Assembly (NCBI GenBank): GCA_965263205.1
Contig: CBDHHF010000035.1
Span: 496,001-560,000, forward strand
Reading direction: 5' to 3'
Length of the DNA stretch: 64,000 nt
DNA from: JBCCIM01 sp965263205
Lineage (GTDB): Bacteria; Bacteroidota; Rhodothermia; Rhodothermales; JAHQVL01
How positions within the stretch are numbered: the stretch's first letter is position 1; each line of letters begins with the position of its first letter. This document shows positions 31,801 to 43,372 of the stretch, piece after piece. The notes under the pieces are model-generated. The model searched no databases. It saw only the letters and a program-made list of their open reading frames with translations, and was not told the DNA's origin. The translations under genes and the position numbers were made by a program.

Positions 31801-32739
31801 ATGCTTGCGTGTCAAGGTATTAAGATGGTCCTGCGAATTCCGAAATAGCTTCAAAAAAGCTAGAAATAGTGCATTATTGGGCCCATGATCTGGCCAGGTG
31901 CTTTCCTCTTCAAGGGCCAATGTCTCGTTAAGCAATTGGCCGGCCTGTTGAATGACCTGCACGTAGCTACGCAATATGCCTTCAATGGCACTGGTTAACA
32001 AATTAAACGTCGCAGCCCGGAAGAGTTGAATTTCTACATCAGAGGATAAGTCTCCGAACAAAGTGGCATCGGGGACAATGCCGGCCAGGAAATTAGGCCA
32101 CGTAGTTTCGTTGTTAATCCAGAGCGGAGAAAGTCCGCGCTGAAGAACTTCTTGCGTCAACTGCAGCGGCACAGGAATAATAAAATCTTCATCAGAAGGC
32201 ACAGCCTCACTGCTTTCATCAATGAGCCCCACCTGGACACCAGCCTTATAGTATGAAAGTAGACGTTGCAATCGAGCCTTTAGACGTGATTGAATTTGAA
32301 GGCGGATAAATTCCTTCAATCCGGTTTCGTCTGGTAGCAAACGGGCATTTCGATCCAAAATGCTTACCAACGTGAATACAAAATCAAAAACAAACTTGAA
32401 ATGTATTTTCAGCACGTTTTCATTAGCAATTGTCCCTTGCCGCAGAATAGTAAGCAAGGCATCTCTGAACTGCTGAAAACGGGCCCCTTCCTGAGCAGCC
32501 AGTGTAGCGATGATGGTAGAAACATCTTTTTCTACAAAAGCGGTCCAATCCCCTTCTCTGAGATTTTGCAAATTATAGAATTGGAGAAACGAAGCATAGG
32601 CTTTTTGAAACAGAATTAGATCAGCAAAGGATCGTTCGTCGATTTGAACATAGTTCTCTTCAAGTGCATAAGGGAATCGCTGATTTTGATGCGTTCCACT
32701 GCGCCGCAAAGGATGATGATATGTAGCCCGATCCGTCAT
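28883..32739 (-). CDS. gpJ-like baseplate wedge protein (Afp11-like), two frameshifts
   Basis: Three frames join to about 1,285 aa: an N-terminal part from 32739 (ATYHHPLRRSGTHQNQRF), a middle beginning NIILPVNQIAPIPENG, and an end with FASENKAVLLNSESFLPQFS and EERPYVDFLTDFKLLHF. Breaks lie near 31375 (one base missing after GAAGA) and near 30148 (one T missing after AAGAT). The middle fragment runs past its true junction for only a few residues (PKICL). The translated regions on each side are coherent, so a single gene is the best reading. Its start overlaps the gp25 stop (ATGA-type overlap) and its stop is three bases before the Afp12-like start, confirming the operon. This subunit normally links gp25 to the periphery of the baseplate. 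Confidence 0.78.
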
Positions 32740-33149
32740 CTGATGGATTCAGTCTTTTCTTCGACATAGAAGGGATACACAAAATTCAAACGAGAATTGG
32801 TGCTCAACACACGATACTCGATATGAACATCTACCCGCCCTTCAGTGACTACCGTATCCTCCAAATCAACGGATACGACTTCAATACGAGGTTCAAACAA
32901 CGCAATAGCTGTTTCAATCTGATCCTGCATCGAGGTTAGCAGAGTCACCGTTATTGGTTCAAACAACAACGCATCCATGTTGATACCAAATCGGGGCCGT
33001 AATAATCGCTCTCCTGGCCTCGTAGAGAGTAGGATCTCAAGGCTCTGTTCAATATCGATCAAGTCTTTTGCAATAGCGGCTTGGCCCGTTACCCGGTCAA
33101 AAACCGGAGGGAATGTCCACCCTTTGCCTAAATATGGGGGCTGTTGCAT
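32736..33149 (-). CDS. gp25/GPW baseplate protein (Afp9-like)
   Basis: 137 aa, intact. It shows the gp25 layout: an N-terminal helix followed by SLEILLSTRPGERLLRPRFG, the most conserved part of the family (the TRPGER/RP-FG core), and a beta-rich C-terminus (VDVHIEYRVLSTN). gp25 joins the baseplate to the first sheath ring. It overlaps the PAAR stop by one base and the next gene's start by four bases. Confidence 0.93.
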   Translation of the reverse strand: MQQPPYLGKGWTFPPVFDRVTGQAAIAKDLIDIEQSLEILLSTRPGERLLRPRFGINMDALLFEPITVTLLTSMQDQIETAIALFEPRIEVVSVDLEDTVVTEGRVDVHIEYRVLSTNSRLNFVYPFYVEEKTESIR

Positions 33150-33439
33150 TATCCTCCTATCATTACGGTGCCTGCACCGCCTGCGATGATGCCTCCATGC
33201 TGTGTCATATCACCTAATCGGGCAGCCGGCATCGAGTTTATCAAAACAGTAGCAGATCCCTGCGCAATGCCGTCGGGCGGCCCCACACAAATGGCTATAT
33301 CGCCAACCTTTGCCGCAGGCATCCCTTCAATAAGGACTGTGGGAGGTCCTCCAGGAGCAATTGGGCCTCCTACATGTGGAATAAGGCCCGTAATCATGGG
33401 GCAAGAATGAAAATCGCCGACGCGTGCTGCTGGGGGCAT
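33149..33439 (-). CDS. PAAR-domain spike tip protein (Afp10-like)
   Basis: 96 aa, intact. Repeating Pro-Ala-Ala-Arg motifs (MPPAARVGDFHSCP, GMPAAKVGDIAIC, SMPAARLGDMTQH) with regularly spaced Gly-rich turns and His/Cys residues fit the zinc-binding conical PAAR fold that caps VgrG-type spikes. It has no C-terminal extension, so it carries no fused toxin. It is placed between the VgrG-like gene and gp25, as in other eCIS loci. Confidence 0.93.
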   Translation of the reverse strand: MPPAARVGDFHSCPMITGLIPHVGGPIAPGGPPTVLIEGMPAAKVGDIAICVGPPDGIAQGSATVLINSMPAARLGDMTQHGGIIAGGAGTVMIGG

Positions 33440-33451
33440 AACTTTTACGGG

Positions 33452-35201
33452 CTAGTTTATCATTACAGTGGATCCTTTCACAACCGTGTTCGCAGAAGAA
33501 GTAAAGTCCGCACCTGCCCCACCATTCACTACAGCTTTGCTATCTGCATTTATATTTATGTTGGTAGCACTCATGTTAATTTCATCAGCTGCCTCAATTG
33601 TCAAGTTGGATGCACTCTTAATCGTATTCCTGAGTCGTTCAAGAGAATAGAATTACTGTTTTCATCTTCCAGCTGGATGCCTTTTTCGGCTTCGTTTAGT
33701 GTAATCAGATTCCCTTTCGGTGTCTTCAGTGTGATAGAGAGCAGTTCATCGTTAAAGAGCAGGCTCAGATTTTCACGGAGATACAAATCCCTTTTGGGGA
33801 TTTGCAGCTTCTGCCTTTACTGGCGCTGGATGTGCTGCACTGTGTAACATCCCAAGAATAACAGGGTCACGAGGATCGTTTTGTATGAACCCGACAATCA
33901 CTTCATCGTCGACCTCGGGTCTAAAAAATGCACCCCCGCTCCACTCCTGCGTCAAAGGCGGAGACGCGAGCCCATATGCCTTGATCAGCGCCATCTATGA
34001 TCGGCAAACGAACCTGGACCCGGTCTTCCCCATCTGGGTCATCTTCAATCTGAGTTACCACGCCGATCTGTAGTCCCGGGACTGCAGGCACCAAACCACT
34101 TGCTCTAGGATAGCTCGTGTCGAAATTCTCTGAATACCATGTTGGAGACAGTCCAAATTGAAGATCCATTACCCAGACACCTTCTGTCAGTGTATGCTGA
34201 ACACCACACACATAAAGCTGGCCATTAAACCGATCCCCAACACCCTCAATAACAACAGTTTGTCCAGGTGTTATCCGAGAAGTACCAAAAAAACGAGCAC
34301 GCCCGGTTATCTTAGCCAGTCGCGTTTTGAGCAGTGTCGCGTCAGCCCATGATTGCAGTTCTTCGGCATCAACTTGGCCACTATGCAGAAGATCAAATTG
34401 TGGAATTTGGATGCCGTCCGCAATTTCGGTGTTGCTCAAGTTGCCGGCTTCTTGTAATCCTGGCTCTTGACCTTCAATTTCAATGACTTCTTGCCGCTGA
34501 GTAATCCATGCGAGTGCCCTGACGGCCTGGTATTGGTTACGACCATCCATTTCTAAATCTAACTCCAATACTTCCCTGCCATAGGCAACACTGAAAGCCG
34601 GCTCTGCATCGAAATCAGGTGGCGCCAACGAAATTTCTCCGTTTATAGCCTTACAGACCCACCCATTCATTTCTGTCCTGGTTATCAAAAAATCCCAGTC
34701 TGAAGCGTGAAACTGCACCATACCAGGATGTGCGTAGTCTGATGCAGCTACATTCGCTCTCAACCCGTATTCTTGGATAATCTCCTCGAGAATATCCGTA
34801 TCCGACGTGTCTGTAAAATAGCGACGCTTTACGCCGATGCTCATGCGAAATGCAGCATCTCTGGCTTTGATAATGATGTGAGAAGAACCGTCTTGACGAA
34901 TACGAAGCTTTTGCGTGTGAATAATTCCCTTAAATACAAGATCCTCATCGGATGCATTGCCTAGAAATAGTTCGATTTCTTTACCCGGTAGGAAGAGATC
35001 AGAGTTACTGGCTGGGAAATCTTGCTCAGCGGCACCTCCATCGATCAACACGATATGGGCATAGGGAATGTGGTTGAGCATCTGGTTAATAGTAATGCTC
35101 GATGGGCGATATTCTTTCGACACCTCAGTGCCGTCCACCTTAATTGTGTGAGAAACAACATCACTACCCACATCAGCTAATATGTTACTGAGCGTTTCCA
35201 T
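33452..35201 (-). CDS. VgrG-like spike/hub protein (Afp8-like), about three frameshifts
   Basis: Reconstructed length about 583 aa. The N-terminal hub part (35201 to about 33950) has GTEVSKEYRPSSITINQMLN and FKGIIHTQKLRIRQDGSSH. The OB-fold region has IGVVTQIEDDPDGEDRVQVR, then after a shift AFFRPEVDDEVIVGFIQNDP and DPVILGMLHS, the hallmark of VgrG/gp5. Next comes a spike beta-helix with GNLITLNEAEKGIQLED, ending after another shift in LTIEAADEINMSATNINI and a stop at 33452-33454. Breaks lie near 33940, 33790 and 33625. It follows the LysM-type gene by six bases. Spike repeats and length are normal, so a functional protein is likely if the breaks are sequence errors. Confidence 0.82.
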
Positions 35202-35207
35202 CCGTAC

Positions 35208-35926
35208 CTATTTTTTGACAGGGGGAAACCGAAGCTGTTGTCCCACGCGTAGCTTTCGAAAATTAACGAGACCATTCGCCTTTGCAACCTGAAAAAAATA
35301 CAGGGATCGTTATAAATGCGATAGGCCATCAACGGTAATTTATCGCTAGCGGCTACCGTGCGGATATGCGTGAGATCCGGCGAATTATCTCGCTGTTTTG
35401 CGAGCATTTCTTTAATCTCTTGCGTTCCTTCAAACTCTACACTGAGTTTTGCCCGGCTAGGAATCCCACTCGGCCGAAAAAGCGTGTATTCTATACTTAA
35501 GTTCGTTAACCGCCCTTTGAAAACCATGTCGCCCCATAGCAGACGAACAGTATTGGGCCGATGAATGTCTCCTTTATGTTCGAAGATTAAGCTTTTGAAC
35601 CGATCTATATCTTCGTTCACCCCCTTCATCATATCAGGCTCGGTCAACTCTTCAACCATCCGACCTCCTTCCTGCTTAACAAGAGGGACTATCCCGCTGC
35701 GATCAAAAATGAGATCCATAGACAGCTTGTCTGGATACGTCTTATTTTGTTTTTGCTGCCTGTTTGACGTTCCGCTCGCCTGATTCTCATCAAGCGAAAT
35801 TGTGTGCGACAACGAGTAAGTCTCAGGATTAACCTGGACATACATGTGCCCCTCAACTTCTGCTGTGCTCTCATCCTTTTTGAGGGATTCGATCCGCAAA
35901 TGGTCTATAGTTTGGGGATCTGGCAT
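35208..35926 (-). CDS. LysM-type eCIS adaptor (Afp7-like), one frameshift
   Basis: About 239 aa after repair. The N-terminal domain (VEGHMYVQVNPETYSLSHTI, RPNTVRLLWGDMVFKGRLTN) matches the gp53/Afp7-type protein that links baseplate and tube. The C-terminus is a LysM-like motif that spans a frame break in a T7 run (near 35297): MAYRIYNDPCIFF continues as QVAKANGLVNFRKLRVGQQL with stop at 35208. Its ATG overlaps the DUF5908 stop by one base. Without repair the frame runs through the start of the VgrG-like gene, which is implausible. Confidence 0.8.
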
Positions 35927-36105
35927 TAGCGTTCTTTTTTCAATTCCTGGATGTCGGCTACAGCCTCAATAACCTGTGCTATGAGCGTTGCCTGATCCAT
36001 ATGCTGGTTTTGGTGGGGTACACGTTTTTTCACCTTCTCCTTTTTCGCAGTTGGCTTCTCGTCAATAGTCGCTTTAATGTGTAGCGTTCGTATTTCCAAT
36101 GGCAT
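35926..36105 (-). CDS. DUF5908 small eCIS protein (Afp6-like position)
   Basis: 59 aa. It begins PLEIRTLHIKATIDE, the conserved start of DUF5908 proteins, then has a lysine-rich linker (about 20-32) and ends with a helix VIEAVADIQELKKER. DUF5908 genes regularly lie between tube and LysM genes in eCIS loci; their function is unknown. I chose the ATG at 36105 because the family homology starts there. Its stop overlaps the next ATG. Confidence 0.75.
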   Translation of the reverse strand: MPLEIRTLHIKATIDEKPTAKKEKVKKRVPHQNQHMDQATLIAQVIEAVADIQELKKER

Positions 36106-36121
36106 CCTGAACCTCAAAAAA

Positions 36122-36568
36122 TTAAATGGTTAAGCGCCTGAAATATTGATAGGTCAACGTCATCGTTTCGATCGCCACTGAGTTTTCCTGTGCATTCAAG
36201 TCAGACAATTGCCAGCCCTTTGGGACAGCTCGATACAATTGCCAGGCAGCCAAGGGTTTTTGATCCATGCCTCGCCCCATCAATGTGATTATTACCGTTT
36301 TCGGGCTAAACATGAAATTTTCCAACGCCATGTTTACCCAATCCTTGATGAGCGCAGACTTCACCATAATCCCTCTTTTCAGCGTAATGTCGGAATAGGA
36401 AGTCCGCGTCGGAAGCTGATGGGAGAAGTAATTCTGCCTCCTTCATTGAGACTCTCGAACTCAACCGAAGCAGACAATCCCGACACCTGTTGAAAATCCT
36501 AATTCAGTATCAAATCCTGAAATTTCAACTTTGAATAAATGACTTAATGGCGGATAATTTCTGCTCAT
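36122..36568 (-). CDS. eCIS tube protein 2 (T4 gp19-like), two frameshifts
   Basis: About 149 aa over three frames: SRNYPPLSHLFKVEISGFDT, then FQQVSGLSASVEFESLNEGG, then YSDITLKRGIMVKSALIKDW to the end. The FQQVSGL and ITLKRG elements are typical of eCIS/phage tail tube subunits. Breaks lie near 36478 and 36411. It is a second, shorter paralogue just after the first tube gene. Such paralogues often form the first ring contacting the spike; that role is inferred. Confidence 0.78.
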
Positions 36569-36596
36569 GACACTGCCTAATTATTACTGTACTACT

Positions 36597-37058
36597 TTCA
36601 ATCCTTCGTGCGAAGTGTGAGCGTTTGAATCTCTGTTTCATTACTTGTTGAATTCAAATCATCAAACGTGATTTTAATTGGCCAGGCTCGCTCGAGGGTC
36701 CAGGTAATTACCGGCTCATTTTATTGTTGAGCAGCTCGATGGTAACTGTTTGCCGTGGACCTATTGCGGAACTCAAGTTATTGTCATCAAATTCTGCACG
36801 GCCTTCATTTGTCTTATTCCACCAATTCCAAAGAGCAACATCATTCCCATTGAGGACACCCTTTTTCAGGGTAACCTCACCAAGCGTCTGCATGCCAGGC
36901 TGAAGCGTTACATTCTGTAGTCTCATGTTTCCTTCGCGGTATTCGACCACTTCGGTTGTCACTTCGAGTCCTGTCACTTCTGTGAAGCGACAGTTTCGTC
37001 TAATCCTTCCCATGAAACACGGAAGCCGATATTTTAGCAGGGGATAATCCATAACCAA
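36597..37058 (-). CDS. eCIS tube protein 1 (T4 gp19-like), about three frameshifts
   Basis: About 153 aa. Pieces from different frames give MDYPLLKYRFRVSWEGLDET, FTEVTGLEVTTEVVEYREGN, GEVTLKKGVLNGNDVALWNW, then NEPVITWTLERAWPIKITFD with stop at 36597. These are standard tube-subunit motifs (EVTGL, YREGN, LKKG, WNWWN). Breaks lie near 37029, 36980 and 36726 (an A-run). It lies between sheath 2 and tube protein 2 and should form most of the inner tube. Confidence 0.82.
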
Positions 37059-37084
37059 TGCGATTAAGTGTTCAAGTGAATAAA

Positions 37085-40000
37085 TCAGGCTTCAGCCAGT
37101 TTGTGCATAAAGCGGAGAATGATAAATTCGGCTGGTCGAACGGCTGCCAACCAATATTTACAATCAATTTACCTTCGAGAATATCCTCAGGCGTCATGGT
37201 TTCACCCAGGCCTATTTGGACAAAAAAGGCTTCATCAGGCTTGCACCAAAGAGGGCACCCGAGCGCCATTGATTCAACAAAAAGTTGGTAATCATCGCGC
37301 GAATTCGCGTCCATGTATTGATATCGTTCGGTTCAAAAACGAAAGGCTCTAATGCCTCCTGAATCGATTCTTCCACAAAGATGAAGTAGCGCCGTACCGA
37401 GACGTACCGCCATTCGTTACTATTGCCGTCTAAAGTGCGGGCACCCCAGACGAGCGTCCCTTTATTAACAAAACTTCTTATAGCGTTTACTGATTTGCCC
37501 GACGGGTGCACATTCATCGACTCCTGATCCTGGTCATCGATCAAGAAGGAGGGGCTGGAGATTCCGGTTAGGCTCACATTTGCCGGCGCCTTGAAAACAC
37601 CTCGCGAATCATCGACCAAGTTATAAATACCTGCAATAGCTCCAGAAGGAGGTTGTGTGCGCAGCTGCCCAAGTATGTTTGCATAAACCTGGCTAAGTAC
37701 TGGATCAGAAACAAATAAAACGTTCTCCACTTCCGTCTCAAGCTCAATAAGTTTACTAAGCGTGTTGGACAAGGCTGCCAGAATTAGATTTGGGATCTGG
37801 TACTCCTCAAGGTCAGCATATACATCAAAAGCATCAGCTGCAGGATCGATAACACTTGTATCCGCAAGATTATCTTTGGCCTTATTCAACGTTGCATCAT
37901 TTTTCAGCCCTTGATTCAGATCTTTGGCATCCTCCGACTCAGGATCATAATTCGTTATCACACCAACCATCGCATTTAAAAAATCAAGGATTTTGTCTCG
38001 AATGTCATCTCTTTGTGAAGCATCTGTCGCAGTCGTGAACTGATCAGTAAGGTTTTGATAAAAAACATCTGCCAGCAATTGAAAATTTTGGCGCCGGAGA
38101 TACTGCGCCAATTTAGAAGGCGCTTCACCCACATTATTTGACGGGCCCGCAAGCGATTCGAGGTCGTCAGACGACCAAACACCACTACTCTCAATTTGCC
38201 TGTAAATATCCTCTAAAAGCTCATCAACGGCACTCATTTGTATTTGACCACTCCCGGTTTCCTGAAGATAGCTTTCTAAATCAAGGGGATATTGATTAGC
38301 GAGATCTGCAAAAACAATGAGTTTAGGCACTATTGCTTCTACCAAGCTACTCAATTCTTCCTTCGACTGCCGCCTTTAAAACTTCATCGGGTGCGGTGAT
38401 ATAATCGCTTGTGTCACCCGCCGAGATATTTGTTACGGTGGTACCTAACCAATAATTCGCAGCTTCATCACCTATAAACGCAGCGCCGTATGCATCTTTA
38501 ACAGTCTGATCAGGATTATTGATTATGTTTGGACTGGTATCAGATGTAATCGCTAACTCAAACTCGACGAGCTTAACCAGGTGAGCTTGCAGGTCTTCCT
38601 GCAATTGGTCTACCTCTTTTTTGAGCTCTCCTTGAACAGGATCATCACCATTCGATAGCCTAGCTAAACCACTAGCAAGACCTTTAAAAACATTCAATAA
38701 CTCTGTTATTTTCGCTGCATACGCTGCATCACTTTCATTAAGCTTAACAAGATCATTTAGTAACTTGTCAACTAATCCAAAAACCAGGATCATCGATGCA
38801 TAAGCTCCCAAATAAACTGTGCTTTAGTGTTGGTTCGGGATCACTGCCACCATTCAAAATAAGCCATACCGAATCCGGTATAACCTCCATAACCTTTTCC
38901 AGGTCAGATTGAGATCTGTATCACTTGGGTCATTTTCTGCATTGCTTTTTGCAATGCCCGCAAATTGAATGATGGGCTTAATGATATTTTGTGCCAGTTC
39001 TTCAATCTTATTTTCTACAACAGACTTGTTCGGACCACCTCCAGGTTTTAAATAATCCGTAGCATCGTCTGGTATACTTGCACCAACATCTGCAGCATTG
39101 AGCCAGTCATTTGGGTCATTAAAATTTCCAGTACCGTCGCCAGCAAAGATGGAAGTATAGTCCTGTATTACATCGCTATCCGGGCGCTCAATAATCGCTG
39201 GTGTTGCACTCAAATCTGGTGATGTGATTTTTTTTTCGAATGCAACTAATGCGTTAATATGTGCCTTTACGGCGTCTCTGGTAGTATTGTGCTCAGATTC
39301 TAATGCGGCAGAGATGGAATTTGCAGGTTTCTGAAGATCGACAAAGTTTGCTATTAGTTGTTTGAATGTTACCAATAGTTCTGAAACACGATCTCCGTAA
39401 TCGCTGCTAGCCGAAGCAGTACCTCTAAGTGTCTTTAAAAGGTCGCCAATGTATCCTAAAGGAGGGTTGAGATATAACTCTTTGAATTTCTCACTCTTTT
39501 CTGGATCAGTAACAGAATCTGGGGCAAAAATTTCAGTCCATACCGAATCTGGAATGATAGCCAGTGCTCCTGCCAGATTCGAAGAAGCGATCGAATCGTT
39601 GAGCACAAGTTGATATAACTTCAGCTGGTACGTGTTAGTCGTTTGCAACCATGGGTGATAGACTGCACCTCTATCCAAGAAGTTAACGCCAATATTCTGC
39701 CGAAAAGCACCTATGTTATCTTCTGAATTTTCCTCATGGTATCCTTCCATAATATCCATGATGGTAAATCGATCTTTTAGATCACTACACTGAAGTATAG
39801 CGGCTTTTTGCAAATCACCAAAAGCGGCATAGTTTGGTGATTTGTCCAGATGCTGTAGGGCAACACCATCTGGGAATACTAGAAGTGTTGGATCATCCCA
39901 TTCCTCTAACACCTTGAGGCCGCCTATCAGCTTCAAAACATCAATATTTTCTGAGTAATCCCCTACAGAAACGATATAGCATCGGCCCCCACCATTTTCA

Positions 40001-40287
40001 TAGAACAACTCTATCGCTTCGTACAGGAAATATCGTTTTCCAATAGAGACTGATTGCAGTATACCTTCTTCCAGATTAACCGCATATGATATAGGGATGT
40101 AAGCCCCTCCAAATTGAGCCACAAACTCTGGCAGGCTGTTTATTTCAGTTGGAACGTTTTTAAGATCCTGCGTCGATTTCTCAGTGTACCCGATAAAAGC
40201 CGGTATGGCTGTTGGCAGCGGCACGATGGAGCCAGGTAACGTTGGGACCTCCTCTATATAAACTCCAGGCGTTTTGAGCGTTTGCAT
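37085..40287 (-). CDS. Giant eCIS sheath protein with triplicated insertion, about five frameshifts
   Basis: Reconstructed at about 1,066 aa, twice the size of sheath 1. The N-terminus TPGVYIEEVPTLPGSIVPL and AIPAFIGYTEK, and the C-terminus (SRGVFKAPANVSLTGI, NEWRYVSVRRYFIFVEESI, ITNFLLNQWRSGALFG, GLGETMTPEDILEGKLIVNI, AAVRPAEFIILRF), are classical contractile sheath domains. Between YHPWLQ and the ANVSL region sits about 640 aa, versus about 110 in sheath 1. It consists of two clear ~224-aa repeats, each opening with IPDSVW (near 39545 and 38875), plus a third diverged copy. Frame breaks lie near 38900, 38793, 38351, 37240 and 37155. The last 16 residues (MHKLAEA ending) are read with stop at 37085. 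Confidence 0.75.
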
Positions 40288-40330
40288 GATAGCTGGGTGT
40301 TTAGAATTCTGGGTAGATTAATGGTATGTA

Positions 40331-41868
40331 TCAGGCACGTATCATCAAGTGGGAGAATCTGAGAATGATGAACTCAGCCGGCCGAACCACGGCCATTGCA
40401 ATTTCCACAATCATGCGCCCCTCATTGATGTCTTGAGGCGTCATCGTTTCGCCTAATCCAACACGTACTCGGAAGGCTTTATCAGGCGCATCTCCCTGTA
40501 AAGCGCCGGCTTGCCATTGATTGAGGAGGAAGTTGGTTATCATCCCTTCACTTTCGTCCACGTGTTTATATCGTTAGGTTCGAAGACAAATCTTTCTGAT
40601 GCCTTCTTGGTGGATTCCTCAACAAAAATGAAAAACCTGCGGACGGAGATGTATTTCCATTCATTGTTGTTTCCATCTAACGTACGCCCACCCCATACGA
40701 GATCACCTTTGTTCTTAAAGGTGCGAATTGCGTTGATGGACTTACCTGAAGCATGAACGTTGAGTTGCTCTTGCTGTCTGTCATTGATTCGAACCAGTGG
40801 TCGCACAATGCCAGTTAAGCTCACATTTGCAGGGGCTTTGAATACGCCTCTTGTGTTATCCACATTGGCGTAGATGCCGGCCATAACACTACTGGGACCA
40901 ATCGGCACACGGTATCGACTAAGAATGCTTATCGCTTCCCTGTATAACGTATTGTACACAGCACCATTTGTATGGAAAAGCGACCGATCTTCGAAGTACT
41001 CTTTTTTGCTAACTGTTACGCCAAGAGGTAGCGTCTTACTATCCAGTGACGCGTCTGATAGATCGTAGAATAGCCGCAGCTCTCCTGCAGGAATATCATT
41101 GCCATGTCTGTCCTTAAGGGTAACCCCTGTAACGCCAATCTCTTCTTCGTTATAAACAAACGACAAAGAAGACTCCAGATGGGGATAGTACACCGCGCCA
41201 TAGGAAAGATTGTTCGTGCCTATGCCTTGCCGAAACCGATCGATATGCGACTGCAGATTACCGCTTTGAATGGTATCCATGATCGTAAATCGATCCTGAA
41301 GTTCTGCACATTGCTGGAGCGCAAGCTTATACAGGTCATAAAAAGGTGTAGCGTTGCCTTGGTCATTATCAATATCATCAGAAGCAACCATTTCGATTGC
41401 TTCAGGAATCACAAGAAGCGTAGGCTCATCCACTTTACGGATTTTCATGATCCCGTTAGCAAGATCATCCTTTTGCGGCATAGCAGAAGCATCCGAGTAT
41501 GTACCTACGGAAACGATATAACAGGGCCCCCCTCCGTTTTGGAAAAACAGCTCCAGTGCATAGTACAGGCGGTAGTGACTGTGCTCGACTGTCCCAAAAG
41601 GTTCGGCTTTTAATCGAAGGGTATCATCCGGCAATGCTTCCAATTGCAACGCCTTGTACTTCTCCATAAAAGGCCCGCCAAACCGTTCCCGATATTCCAA
41701 CATGGACTTTATTTGAGTGGGCTCAAGGGCAAGGCTCCTGCCTCGATATTCCGCTTTTTCGGTATAACCAATGAAAGCGGGAATCGCTGTTTCGACAGGA
41801 ACCACCGATGATGGCAGGGTACTTTTTTCTTCGACAATGACGCCAGGCGTCGCATAGAGTCCACTCAT
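40331..41868 (-). CDS. eCIS contractile sheath protein 1 (one frameshift)
   Basis: About 512 aa after repair. It shows sheath signatures: TPGVIVEEKSTLPSSVVPV, AIPAFIGYTEKAEY, FFQNGGGPCYIVSVG, RGVFKAPANVSLTGI, ISVRRFFIFVEESTKK, then across a break at GAAGGGATG (near 40547) ITNFLLNQWQAGALQGDAPD and GLGETMTPQDINEGRMIVEI. The sheath contracts to drive the tube into the target. The long frame and the 76-aa continuation overlap by about 20 bases, typical of a single missing G. It follows the unknown 41887-43370 gene. Confidence 0.88.
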
Positions 41869-41886
41869 AATTTTGGCATATATCCT

Positions 41887-43370
41887 TTAAGAGGAATTGG
41901 ATTGATCGAGCAAACTTGGATGGACAGTGGTAAAAACATCCGTATACCACCCATCTTGCTCAAGCCTTATTCTATCCGGTACGGGATTGGGCAATGAAGG
42001 CAGCGACTCGTCCATTTGTAAATCAGGCCCAGGAACAATCGTAAGTTCTTTATTTCCTTCTTCCCCGATGCACTTAAGTCCTAAGAACTGATTTGACCGT
42101 AGGAATGGAAGTGGTTCAGATGTATTTATCACCACGGGTGTAGTCGGCAATGTGCTATTTGAGCCATTGCTAACCGCAGAGGAGAAGAGTCTATATTGCA
42201 ATCTTGCAATACGATTTTTCCACCAGATTCTGAAAACTGGATTAGAATCCCTGATCAGCGATTCGAGCGGCTCTCCTTCACCCGGATCTCTCACGTCTAA
42301 CAGGCGAAACTCACTTGTTGTGTTGGCAGGGTTGTGGTGTAATTCCAGTATCGCGAATGGTCTGATTCCAGGAGATAGATCGAGATAAAAGGTTTTAGTG
42401 AAGGCTAGATCTTCCATCTTATTGCCCGCCTCATCTTCGAATGAAACCAGCAAGGAGTATATACCCGGCTTCATTGTAGCTGGAATGGTTTTCCACGCTA
42501 CATTCACACCTTTTAATGGGTCCTCTTGTGGGTTCGACGACTCTATCGTTACCACGTCTAATCCAGGAACGGTTATCCCATCTCTCAGGAGCTCTGCATG
42601 TATTTTTTTCACATCCTCCAGCCGACTACCAACCCTGTCCACAACTGAAATAAAAAAGGGCAGCTGTTTATAAGGAAGCTGATCATTCTTTGAAATATAG
42701 GCCTTTCGTTGGATCTTCCTCCAATAGTCATTCGAATTTGTATCCCCGGATGGCAAGCTTTCGGTCCTATTAGACCTTATTGCTTCAAAGAGCTTGTCTT
42801 TAGTCACATTTAATGCTAACTCGCCGGCACGATACTCCCTTTGGGGGTCATGAACAGCAATTTTTCGAGAGAGATATGGAACCGCCTCAGTTTCGACAGC
42901 GCTATCGTGTTCATTGCTAAAATAATAGAAATCGGTACCACCCGAGGCTAAAGTATAATTGAGAAACAGAGGGTCTGTAACTTGAATTTTAAAGCGAAGC
43001 ACGAAAGGATCGGCAAAAGGAATGGCAGGAGCCACGTACCGATCATCACCGCCAATTTTAGTTTTTCTACTTTTGCTGCAACGAAAAAACCCTGACTAGT
43101 TGGTTTAAAAATTAGCTTGAAACGAGATAACAGCTGAGTTGTATCCGGTGTTGGCGATATGATTAAAAACGTTTTGACATTGTATCTTTGCTGCAATTGG
43201 ATTTGCAGTGGTTCATCTAATTCGTCGTAAGGAAGGTCTCCCCAACTCGAATAGCTAGTGTTTTCCCCAGGTCTAAGGGTAGATTCTCCAGGTCCATAAG
43301 CGCTATTCAGAAAATAGCTATGCCAGACCTCAAAGCGGAAGAGTTCGCGATATGAAATAGAGGCAGGCAT
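41887..43370 (-). CDS. Conserved eCIS-associated protein (one frameshift)
   Basis: About 494 aa. The N-terminus ASISYRELFRFEVWHSYFLN and the segment DPFVLRFKIQVTDPLFLNYT recur in FCB eCIS loci; I do not know a function. The rest is beta-rich. A break in an A-run near 43055 separates AAKVEK from TKIGGDDRYVAPAIPFAD. The start I use (ATG at 43370) lies three bases after the stop of the DUF4255 gene. Position next to the cap protein and the sheath suggests a structural or assembly role. Confidence 0.6.
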
Positions 43371-43372
43371 TA

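Noticed and set aside
40331..40561. Separate small sheath-like protein
   Set aside because: It is the frame-shifted C-terminal end of sheath 1; the sequence continues the sheath motif directly.
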